From NCBI RefSeq assembly GCF_026262505.1, contig NC_067204.1:1178001-1242000 (forward strand): a stretch of DNA of 64,000 nt, in the 5' to 3' direction. This DNA is from Trichomonas vaginalis G3. Taxonomy: Eukaryota; Parabasalia; Trichomonadida; Trichomonadidae. Shown one piece after another: positions 1-7,413 of the stretch (its first letter is position 1; every line of letters starts with the position of its first letter). The notes below the pieces were generated by a model, which was given only the letters and a program-made list of their open reading frames with translations, was not told the origin of the DNA and ran no database searches. Made by a program: the position numbers and the translations under genes.

Positions 1-828
1 ACCTCTGGTATGACTTGAAACCGTTTGTGTCAACATATCTACAGTTTCTTTGTCGGCTTTAAGGTCTAAACATCCTGAAACCCATCCTGTATCAGCTTTC
101 GTTTTTAAAATCTTTGATGTCCGTTCATTATACCATTCAACCCTTTCTTTAATTTCATTGTCTTTTTCATCCACATATTCCTTATCTGCCTTCTTCACTA
201 ACACACTAGCCATAAGTCCCTTATCTACTTTCTCCTCTAACTCACTGTTGACATATGTTTTGTCAGCTTTCTTTTCAAGGCTAACGTTTAAGTCTGTTAT
301 TTCAGATATAGAATGTGTATGTCCAACGTCACTTTTCCTGTTTAAGGTTTCTTGTAAGTTTGTAATATTTGCAATGGTATGTGTATGAGTCTTTTTAGAA
401 TATTCTTTGTCAGCTCTTGTCACTTCACTTGACATTTTATTGTCAACATATGTTTTGTCTGCTAGTTCAGGATGAGTATGTTCTTTTGTTGCATATGTTG
501 CATCTGCTCTGTCATGTTCTTCTTGAACTTTTTCAATGACATACTCTTTGTCAGCTTTGTTGTCAACATCTGCTTTCAAAAGAAGTTCTTTTATAGGTTT
601 CTCGTTTAAAGTTCCTTTTGTTGGATTTATACAAACAGTATGGTTCTTACTGTCTTGAAACAGAAACTCGTCTGTCATTGGGTTTAATGTCAGTTTTAAG
701 TTTCCTTCTTTCAATGACTCAGATATCTTAGAATAGTTTGAAAAGTTTGTTGTGTTCTTATTTAGAGCTTGCAAAATGAGTTGTCGGTTGTGTTTTATTT
801 CTCTCATAGACGCTGTTTCTTTCGACAT
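1..828 (-). CDS. Polinton fibre-like protein, 3' end outside window
   Basis: The frame opens with ATG at 826-828 and stays open for 276 codons to the window edge. After about 90 N-terminal residues the protein becomes repetitive, with recurring KADKxYVD-type blocks (ADKEYVIEK, ADKTYVDNK, KADKTYVNS, KADKEYVDE) and two HTHxIxxITxL blocks (THTHTIANITNLQ, GHTHSISEITDLN). Both motifs are typical of phage and viral tail-fibre or spike shafts, so a trimeric fibrous virion protein is a reasonable guess. It is transcribed away from the capsid-like gene at 847, separated by 18 bp. No break is visible. Exact function is inferred from motifs only. Confidence 0.65.
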   Translation of the reverse strand, partial: MSKETASMREIKHNRQLILQALNKNTTNFSNYSKISESLKEGNLKLTLNPMTDEFLFQDSKNHTVCINPTKGTLNEKPIKELLLKADVDNKADKEYVIEKVQEEHDRADATYATKEHTHPELADKTYVDNKMSSEVTRADKEYSKKTHTHTIANITNLQETLNRKSDVGHTHSISEITDLNVSLEKKADKTYVNSELEEKVDKGLMASVLVKKADKEYVDEKDNEIKERVEWYNERTSKILKTKADTGWVSGCLDLKADKETVDMLTQTVSSHTRG

Positions 829-846
829 TTTTATTCTAGATAAAAT
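829..846. promoter_or_regulatory. 18-bp divergent spacer between two Polinton genes
   Basis: Only 18 bp of A/T-rich DNA separate the two divergent start codons, so any promoter elements must be shared or lie inside the genes. I see no clear TCA-pyrimidine-T initiator in it, unlike the host-type gene at 4574. Confidence 0.3.
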
Positions 847-1695
847 ATGCTTTCAATAGAAAAAGAAAATTCAAGAGTTGCTACAACTAAACCATTAGAT
901 GAACTTTTTACTAACGTAGGTCAAAAGTTTGAGACAGAGACCGTAAAACATGAAGGCTATCGTTTTGACTACCCACTAAGATGGTTAAGAGACCCATCCG
1001 TCACAAAAGCTATTGGCTTTCGTAGAATGAAGTTCATTTCAGAAGCCATACATGGGTTCCCATTTACGGTCGCTTTTGAAGTTCGATACTATAACAAAGA
1101 AAAACGTACGTATGAGAAATTTGAACAGGGAAAACTTTTACAAGTGAATTTGCTTGTAAACTTAGAAACAACTCTTCAAGCTTTTCAAGAAAAAATAAAC
1201 GATATCTATCTCGAATATGCAAAACAGTACAACATTGACGAAGGAGAGTACCATCTCGATATTGTTTATGACAGGAAAAATGCAACTGTTAAAATCAATA
1301 GAATAGAAGACCTTGGAGAAGACGTTTATATTTCTACAAAATATAACAACTTGGCATGGTATAGATTTTTGAGGATGTTAAATCAGCCTGCAGAATATCC
1401 AGTACACCCGAACTTTTATGAAGTCGAAAACCCTAATGGAACATATGAAAATGTTTTCGACTCAGATGCTATTATCGTTCATGCTTCATTTTCTGGTGCA
1501 CAAAACTCTTTTTTATGCTTGGCAAATGACTTTTACGAAAAACCTACAAAGCTATATGAACCACCAAGTGGAAGTATTTCAGACTTTCAAGTATGGTTTA
1601 CTACAGATGGAAGAAAGAGAATAGTTCCATTATACCATGCGTTTTACTTAGAACTTAGTTTCATATACAACTACTATCGAACGGTAAAAATATAA
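847..1695 (+). CDS. Polinton probable minor capsid (penton-like) protein
   Basis: A 282-residue frame starts with ATG at 847 and ends at 1695; it looks whole. It is rich in aromatic and beta-strand-like segments and lacks membrane segments. The C-terminal part reads FQVWFTTDGRKRIVPLYHAF and then a hydrophobic alternating strand, which resembles the last strands of the jelly-roll fold in Polinton minor capsid proteins. The assignment rests on length, genomic position beside a fibre gene and this weak motif, so it could be another virion protein. It is the only + strand gene of the visible Polinton. Confidence 0.45.
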   Translation: MLSIEKENSRVATTKPLDELFTNVGQKFETETVKHEGYRFDYPLRWLRDPSVTKAIGFRRMKFISEAIHGFPFTVAFEVRYYNKEKRTYEKFEQGKLLQVNLLVNLETTLQAFQEKINDIYLEYAKQYNIDEGEYHLDIVYDRKNATVKINRIEDLGEDVYISTKYNNLAWYRFLRMLNQPAEYPVHPNFYEVENPNGTYENVFDSDAIIVHASFSGAQNSFLCLANDFYEKPTKLYEPPSGSISDFQVWFTTDGRKRIVPLYHAFYLELSFIYNYYRTVKI

Positions 1696-1698
1696 TTT

Positions 1699-1942
1699 TT
1701 AATACGGTTGAGGTGTTGGATTTGGTTGCCAACTAGACTGTGGTGCAGGTTCAGGCTGTTGTATAACAGGAGCTTGCTCTTCTGGTTCAGGGTCTTTAGG
1801 TATAATACCAACGAAACTGACCTACTCTTTTGCCAATATTTTTGACTCCGTTCCAAATTCCTCTTCCGACGGTTTTTATTCCATTCCATATACCTCTTCC
1901 AACATTTCGAAAGAAGTTTCCTATTCTTCCAAAGAAACCCAT
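1699..1942 (-). pseudogene. Polinton small amphipathic virion-type gene, broken
   Basis: The region starts with an ATG at 1942 and encodes a repeated Gly/Arg/aromatic pattern (GRIGNFFRN, GRGIWNGIK, GRGIWNGVK), an amphipathic-helix style seen in small membrane-active capsid proteins. The 3' part of the region encodes a Pro/Gln-rich stretch. The gene looks broken about once. Its role in the particle is inferred, and I do not recognise a named family. Confidence 0.4.
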
Positions 1943-1962
1943 TTTACTATATGTAAAAATCT

Positions 1963-2323
1963 AATGTCCACCTAGTCTCTTACGTTTCCTTCTGAGTTCC
2001 ATAGCATTCTTTAACTGGAGCTCATACATTCTATTTCTCCTCTGGTAGAAAACATACTTCTGGGTCAACTCCTGTGTTCGCGTCATCTGCATAGAGTTGT
2101 TTATATCCCACTTCAGGGTTTGTATAAAACTCTTTCCATCTCATATTTGCATACCATGGTGGCAAACCTAACGCAGCGTCATTTGACATGGCAGTTTGCA
2201 TTTGTACATCTGTTGGCACTTGACCATAGTTTGCCATTGCAGTTTGTATTCTAACTTCATTTGGAATATTCTCTGGTTTGGTTGTCCAGGTTGCTGTGCA
2301 TTCGCTAAGTTCTGTGCGTCCAT
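1963..2323 (-). pseudogene. Polinton hypothetical gene, broken
   Basis: A likely ATG lies at 2323, just before a Gln/Asn/Pro-rich segment. The region also encodes a twice-repeated QTAM-type segment (IQTAMANYGQVPTDV, MQTAMSNDAALGLPPWY) and an acidic stretch. I do not recognise the family. It is packed between the methyltransferase and the small amphipathic gene, which suggests a virion-associated or accessory role. It appears broken once or twice. Confidence 0.35.
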
Positions 2324-2458
2324 TTAATATTAGATAAAAATATCTCTTACGAGTACATATGCTGAACATTTGCAGGCATTGGTTCATCTTCATATTCTCT
2401 ATATTTTCTGCCACGTCAAATAAGTAAATGACACATGGAAAAAACCTAAAAAGTAGTC
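2324..2458. other. Polinton spacer, possible tiny hydrophobic frame
   Basis: The 135 bp between two minus-strand genes read through a short hydrophobic segment (IGLLFRFFPCVIYLF) on the minus strand, but nothing supports a separate gene. Confidence 0.2.
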
Positions 2459-3278
2459 CTATTTCAAACCACATTTACTTACTAGTAAAATTTCTTTGTT
2501 ATGACACTTTCTCCAGTTTATAGGACCTCTCTCATATTCTATCTTATCGTATCTAAACTCATAGTCATGTATGTCCTCTAACCATCTCATGACACTTTCC
2601 AAACCACTTTTATCGGATGTAAAGTAAAAGCATGGATGGTTATGTAAAACGTCTAAAGTTTCTAAAGAGTCTCTCAAAGTCCAGTCTACTTGGTATTGAA
2701 AATCCCATGTGTTATAGAACGGCGGGTCCACTATAAAGAAAACATTTTCCTTGTCTTTATATTTTTCATACAACTCTGTCCAATGACATCTCACAAACTC
2801 TATACCCTCAATATATTTTTTCTATGTTCTCTTTGAAAACATTTGTATAGTTAAGATATAAAACTTTTGACATAAGTGTTTCAATGTCATGAACTCTTAT
2901 AGCACCACTATATAATAGTCTAGCAGATATACTATCCCAGTCAATATACTCTGCCTTTTTCAAAACCTCTCTGACAGTATTTTTCTTATCTAATGGTATA
3001 CGTTCCATCTTACCTATAGGTATCTTTTCTTTTAACTCTTTCAATATTTTGTTTGTGTCTGGTATATGTTTGAGACGGTTCATATAGTTGTCGAAGTCAT
3101 TGCATATAATCTTTGAGTCAGGAAATACAGTATGGCACAAATGGGATATATAGAAACTTCCACCGAACAAATCTACAAATGTTAGACCATTCGGTAGTTT
3201 CTTAAGTTCTCTCAATAGAATATCTTTACATCTACTCTTATTTCCAAAGAAGGGTAACGGTGGTTTTGTAAAATTCAT
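2459..3278 (-). pseudogene. Polinton Dam-like DNA N6-adenine methyltransferase, broken
   Basis: The region encodes the two hallmarks of D12-class (Dam-like) adenine methyltransferases: an N-terminal PFFGNKSR segment, equivalent to the SAM-binding FxGxK motif, followed by FVDLFGGS, and a catalytic-type DPPF motif (IVDPPFYNT) in the second half. The natural start is ATG at 3278, just before NFTKPPLPFFG. Dam-like enzymes of this kind are known in Trichomonas, where they associate with Mavericks, and 6mA is the main DNA methylation there. This copy is broken about once, so it is probably inactive. It is the last gene before the element's right border. Confidence 0.75.
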
Positions 3279-3329
3279 TTTATATATATAATAAAAATGT
3301 TTTTTCCTGAAAAGTGACAAAATTTCTTA

Positions 3330-3362
3330 GGGGCTAGAGGGCACGAAGTGCCTGGAAGCCCC
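3330..3362. other. Stem-loop at presumed Polinton end
   Basis: GGGGCT at 3330 pairs with AGCCCC at 3357, and GGCAC at 3340 pairs with GTGCC at 3348 around a GAA loop, leaving a symmetric 4-nt internal loop. It is the most GC-rich spot in the left 37 kb and sits just where Polinton sequence stops, so it may belong to the element's terminal repeat. Confidence 0.5.
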
Positions 3363-3366
3363 ACTA

Positions 3367-3368
<2 letters not shown>

Positions 3369-3407
<39 letters not shown>
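3369..3407. repeat. 39-T homopolymer at a junction
   Basis: An unbroken run of 39 T joins the Polinton end to the middle of an array unit. It could be a real insertion scar or a place where two unrelated sequences were joined in assembly. Confidence 0.9.
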
Positions 3408-3872
3408 CACGATTTTGGCTGCGTTAAAAATCAAAGAATTGATGTTTTTGTCAAAAATCTTTTAGAAGAAGTTGCACCCAATTACTTTTATCGTATTAAA
3501 AACGATTTACTTCAAACAGGTTTTATTCCTTCAATTAGAATTCGCGAGCCTCGATTGACAGATTATAAAACAAAATTGAAAAGAGAAGTTCAATCACGTT
3601 TATACCAAGTATTAAATTTTGTTCAGAATCAAGAAGCCAATTTGAATCCATTAAGATTTTTATTGGAAAATGCTGAAGAAAAACTTTCTCAAATAAATGA
3701 GAAGATACAAAATTCAATTACATATTTAAGATCGTTTGAAATTCCAAATGAATTGTTAGATACGTATATGTTAGAAATTAATGAATTTTGTTATAATTCT
3801 CCAGATTATATTTTAGAACATTTCGAAGAATTTTTGGAGGATTTCAAAGAAAAGAATAATTTAATAGACTAA
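3408..3872 (+). pseudogene. Transposase-like C-terminal frame, copy 0, 5'-truncated
   Basis: It begins at HDFGCVKNQRIDVF and runs to the same stop as the copy at 8419, lacking about the first 28 residues including the NNVSESLFKKIK motif. The open frame upstream is only poly-T read as phenylalanine. Confidence 0.7.
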
Positions 3873-3981
3873 AAAATTTATTATTTTATTTATTGTGAAT
3901 TTTAAATTGTCACTTTAACTGTTACTCCTATTGAAAGTGTCACTTTTTGGGTGTCACTTTTTCGGAAATTCTTATATACTC
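3408..3981 (+). mobile_element. Transposon insert, copy 0, right end only
   Basis: This is the last 574 bp of the 1.97-kb insert described at 7108. Its left 1.4 kb, including the whole hairpin chain, is missing because the array starts here after the T run. It ends with the same terminal inverted repeat containing GTCACTTTTTCGG. Confidence 0.85.
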
Positions 3982-4574
3982 TAAGAAAAACTTTGTGAAA
4001 TTTTGATTGTTGCAACTGTATTCGGAGATTTACTTCTGAACAAAATGTATAATGTCGGTGAGAAATAAAGATGGTCTGTTGTGTAATTTATAACTTTGTA
4101 TTGAAATGTTGGTTGATAATAAGAATAATTAAAATCGTAATCATCCGAAGATGTGCTTATGTTCAATCTAACATCTGTTGGATCTAAGTAAACTGAGCAG
4201 TAATTCTTATTGATTTCATATTTTTTATTTGAATAATTGAAAGCTAGATCGTTCGATTCGGATAGAAATTCTATGGAATCGCAGTAATTTGGAAAAGAAA
4301 CTACACAAAATCTTACTTTATAATTATAATACGTGTTTGTTGATTTAAAATTAAAAGTTGGCTCTGTGATTTTCCATATTTTGCTTGTGCATGATTCATA
4401 GTTAATACGCAAGTAATCGCTCATATATGTATCTTGTAGAATAAAATAATAACTAAATGATTTGTTATCTGCAAATGAAAAAGTAATATCTTGACCATAT
4501 GAACCAATGTCAATTAAATAATCTCCTGTTCTGTTAATTATACCATTGGTGATTGTATAGTAAAACCAGGACAT
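3982..4574 (-). pseudogene. Surface-protein gene, 5' part, copy 0
   Basis: The gene reads leftward from ATG at 4574. It encodes a 197-residue Asn/Tyr/Ser-rich, beta-rich ectodomain (MSWFYYTITNG onward) with several NxS/T sites, Cys residues and no obvious signal peptide; a TGA lies directly before the ATG, so no longer N-terminus is possible without an intron. The frame ends a few bases into the transposon insert. The rest of this copy's gene, with the membrane segment, is missing because the array is cut at 3408. The family is not recognised; a parasite surface protein is inferred from the 3' part seen in other copies. Confidence 0.7.
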
Positions 4575-4578
4575 TCAC

Positions 4579-4583
4579 AATGA
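4579..4583 (-). promoter_or_regulatory. Trichomonad-type initiator (TCATT)
   Basis: On the minus strand TCATT lies with its A seven bases before the surface-gene ATG. This fits the TCA-pyrimidine-T/A initiator and very short 5' UTR known for Trichomonas genes. The same site precedes each complete 5' part in the array (for example 9678-9682). Confidence 0.5.
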
Positions 4584-4710
4584 TTTTAATTTGAAAGCGG
4601 ATCTATTCAGAATGAATTTTGAATATTTTACACAGTCAGATTGTCAAATCATTTTAGTTTATTGGATAATCCTTTTAATGTATTATTTTTAAAATTTTAA
4701 AAATAAAATA

Positions 4711-5058
4711 AAAGTGGATCCAAAATTTTTGTATCAGAATGGGTCAATATTTCATGAATCAGTCCTCAAGAACAAAAATGAAGAAGGTCGTAATTGCCTT
4801 ATGCATCTAAGCTACTATCCAAAAAAGAGAAATTGGATTAGAAAAGGATTATGAGTGATTGAAATTAATACGTGTGCGAATAACCATGGATTTGTAAAAA
4901 TTAATGCTTCAGAAATACAACATTTTGCTATTGAGAATTCCTTGTAAAGTCCAAATCTCAAAATACATAATTTTATATTTAGTTTGTTTGATGTTGAAAC
5001 TATATTACCACCAAGAAGAGACAATATTATCTTAGTAAACATGTTTCAATTAATTTGA
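4711..5058 (+). pseudogene. Relic reading frame, + strand, copy 0
   Basis: One frame reads like protein for about 115 codons with only two internal stops (VDPKFLYQNGSIFHESVL, NEEGRNCLMHLSYY, HGFVKINASEIQHFAI, FDVETILPPRRDNIILVN). It has no start codon of its own and lies between the surface gene's promoter side and the MITE. I do not recognise it; the NEEGRNCLMHL stretch is faintly ankyrin-like. Most likely it is a fragment of an old host gene. Confidence 0.4.
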
Positions 5059-5072
5059 TGTTCTTGGATATA

Positions 5073-5482
5073 AACTGCGAGTCAAAAGGCGTACCTACCT
5101 TCAACTTTTTGAGAGAAGTCATACAATTAATTATATGAGTTTCTCTCAAAAAGTCGATTTCTGCCAGGTACACCTTTTGGACCGCACAAGCTATTTGCTC
5201 TAATTCGATATAACAACAAAGGATCATAAAACAGATATAAATATAGGATGAACTGATACGATTTTTTCGGGTCTAACTTCAAAATTTAAGATTTCGAAAT
5301 TTAATACAAGCTTCAAACCAGAAATTTAAGCATAAATAGAAGCTGATTTGCTACCTATTGCACGTGAAGCTTATTTGAGCTCTAATATTTAATAATTTTC
5401 TCTCGCTCTCAGTGAAGGCACCGTTAGCATTAGAAATGTAAACTATTCAAAAATTGATAGGTCCGCCTTTTGATTCGCAGTT
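5073..5482. mobile_element. 410-bp MITE, Tc1/mariner-type ends, copy 0
   Basis: The ends are inverted repeats: AACTGCGAGTCAAAAGGCG at the left and the complement of AACTGCGAATCAAAAGGCG at the right, each followed inward by an ACCT match. TA flanks both sides (5071-5072, 5483-5484), which fits a TA target duplication. No coding capacity is seen. A second inverted repeat is nested at the left end: AACTTTTTGAGAGA near 5102 pairs with TCTCTCAAAAAGT near 5141, and AGGCGTACCT pairs with AGGTACACCT near 5167. Confidence 0.75.
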
Positions 5483-5563
5483 TAAAGCATAAATTTTGTC
5501 AATTAAATTTTAATTACAGAATAAAAAGAAAAGTCAATAAAAGCATATGAAAGCTGACACGAA

Positions 5564-5827
5564 TTATTCATAAGGATTATCGAATAATGATTTCGATTTT
5601 TGTGAATAATTTGGTATTTCTTTTGTTTCGATTAAATATGGATTTATTTGAACCTCTTCTAAAGGTAATGGTTCGGATTTATTAGATACTTCTTCTAATA
5701 GACAACTTCTATTATCAATGAAATGTTCATGAATTATTGATTGTGTTTCCTCTCTTTTTTCTTTTTTTTTAAGACATAAAAGAGGAATTGCAATGCTTGA
5801 TGGTAATGATAGTCTTATTGTTATCAA
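5564..5827 (-). pseudogene. Surface-protein tail relic (paralogue), copy 0
   Basis: This minus-strand frame has no ATG start and encodes the end of a membrane segment, a KKKEKRE stop-transfer stretch and a tail with PLPLEEVQINPY and terminal SLFDNPYE. It parallels the tail of the main gene (DLPLEETNSNPY, YFENPYE), so it is the 3' stump of a second member of the same family. The upstream sequence has in-frame stops and no ectodomain. Confidence 0.7.
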
Positions 5828-6036
5828 TTAAAATTATCTCCCATCCTATATAATAAAATTTGATTCAATATTACTAAATACTTTATGTTTCTTAATAATT
5901 GAGATGCCTAAAATGTTGATAATGTTGTTATAAACTTATTTTCACACGCTCAATCTTATGGGAGTAATAAGAATTGTAATAAAAAAAACATTATAAATCT
6001 TTAAAGATTCGTTCATAAACAATATATAAAAAATAG
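5828..6036. other. AT-rich spacer between two tail-coding regions
   Basis: These 209 bp separate the 3' end of the main gene from the tail relic. I see no coding or structural signal; an A run near 5981 and several AATAAA-like stretches could serve 3' end formation on the minus strand. The same spacer recurs in each unit. Confidence 0.3.
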
Positions 6037-7107
6037 TTATTCATAAGGATTCTCGAAATAAGTATTTGATTGTTCTTGCTTTGGATTATATGCTGGTGCT
6101 TTATATTCATTAGGATATGGATTGCTGTTCGTTTCTTCTAAAGGTAAATCTTTTTCGGTTTTATCAACAAGGCTTTGATTAATTGGATTTTCAGCTCTGA
6201 ATTTTCTGTGTCTATAACATAAGTAAGCAGCGACAGCAATGAGACCTGCTCCAACTGCTGCTCCAATAATAATTTCCAAAACAGCACCTTCACTTAGTCC
6301 TTCATCACTATCATCATCAGAATAATTATGATCATCTGATTTTTGTTCAACTGGTTCTGATGAATTTATTTCATGATACGAATTATCAAAAATGATAAGA
6401 GATCTATGAGTTGAATTATTTCCTTTGATTAAATATGATGTATTATATTTGTCGCCAGCATGATAAAAAAATAAGTAATCGTGTTTAGAATTAGTTATTG
6501 TTAGAAAAGGTTTTTCAACAATAATATTAGCTCTATTTATTTTTCCATAGACATCATAAATATCACCATCTTCGAAATGAACTGTTCCATTTGTGAAAGC
6601 AGTAACAACACATGTATGAGCTGTGTCCTGAGAAGTGAATTTGTAATTAGACCTTACATTTGTGATAATCGAAGTGCAATCATAATAATTCAAATTAAAA
6701 ACAACAAAATTACATGGAATAGGTTCGTCACTGGAGGATTCTAATGTAATTGTACCTGTGTGAGCGAAATAAATTGCTGAATATTGTGTATTTCCAAGAA
6801 TTTCTAAAGATACTTCTGAAGTTCTTGCTTCTCCGGAAATGTTGCGATAATCAGTAAATACTACGTATTGTTCCTTATAAAAATTAAGTTTTGTTTGATT
6901 TCTGCCAATTAATAACTTTTGAATTCCGAATATTTTGTATTTTGGCTGGGATCCAAAAGAAATTGATTGGTTGCAAAGATATTCGAGCTTGTCCTTATCA
7001 TAAGCACTGTATGTATCATAAGAAAAACTTTGTGAAATTTTGATTGTTGCAACTGTATTCGGAGATTTACTTCTGAACAAAATGTATAATGTCGGTGAGA
7101 AATAAAG
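6037..7107 (-). pseudogene. Surface-protein gene, 3' part, copy 1
   Basis: This is the membrane-anchoring half of the gene whose start lies at 9673. From the insert border the frame continues through 355 codons: the duplicated YFSPTLYILFRSKS segment, a 230-residue Asn-rich ectodomain with Cys residues and NxS/T sites, an acidic DDDSDEG stalk, one hydrophobic membrane segment (IIGAAVGAGLIAVAAYLC), a basic YRHRK stop-transfer and a short tail ending ENPYE. The NPxY/E-like end resembles endocytic sorting signals in Trichomonas surface proteins. The apparent ATG at 7143 lies inside the insert and is not the gene's start. Joined with the 5' part, the uninterrupted gene would encode about 524 residues, a type I surface protein. 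Confidence 0.75.
7019..7107. repeat. 89-bp direct repeat, left copy (insert flank)
   Basis: Positions 7019-7107 recur at 9081-9169 on the other side of the insert. Both copies read in frame in the surface gene (YFSPTLYILFRSKS to KISQSFS), so an 89-bp piece of the gene was duplicated when the insert arrived. The same pair flanks every complete insert copy. Confidence 0.85.
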
Positions 7108-7413
7108 GAAACAATAAGAATTACCGAAAAAGTGACAAAACATCAAAAACAGGGAGGGGGTCTCAATTTTTATTACTTATATTATTTTACAATATTTATA
7201 TAAATACTCTTTATAATATATTTTACTATAAAATTATACCTCAAATTCAAATATTTATAATATTATTTACATAATTATCTCAAAATTATATTTTTATATA
7301 TTATTTTTCATATGTATAAATCATATAATCTATATCTATGCAAATCTCATCTAAAATTTTTTGAAGCAAACCGCTACCATTTTATAATGGTCCATCTTAA
7401 ATTCATCATAAAT

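Larger units (their letters stand above)
1..3368. mobile_element. Polinton/Maverick, right-hand part, partly decayed
   Basis: The block holds a fibre-like gene, a probable minor capsid gene, two small decayed genes and a Dam-like methyltransferase, packed with short spacers and mostly on the minus strand. This gene set is known from Polintons, which are abundant in Trichomonas. The polymerase, integrase, ATPase and protease genes would lie to the left, outside the window. Two genes look whole as far as visible and about three look broken, with a handful of breaks in all, so it is a fairly young but dead or dying copy. The right border is inferred from a stem-loop at 3330-3362 followed by a T run and unrelated array DNA. 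Confidence 0.7.

Noticed and set aside
50-388. 112-residue + strand frame at the left edge
   Set aside because: It has no ATG start and lies antisense to the fibre-like gene, whose minus-strand repeats explain the sequence better.
4815-5227. Minus-strand frames of 66 and 75 codons in each unit
   Set aside because: One is antisense to the + strand relic and the other lies in the MITE hairpin; neither has a supporting motif.
7089-7274. 61-codon + strand frame at the insert's left end
   Set aside because: It starts antisense to the surface gene and continues in AT-rich DNA with Ile/Tyr/Phe-only composition.
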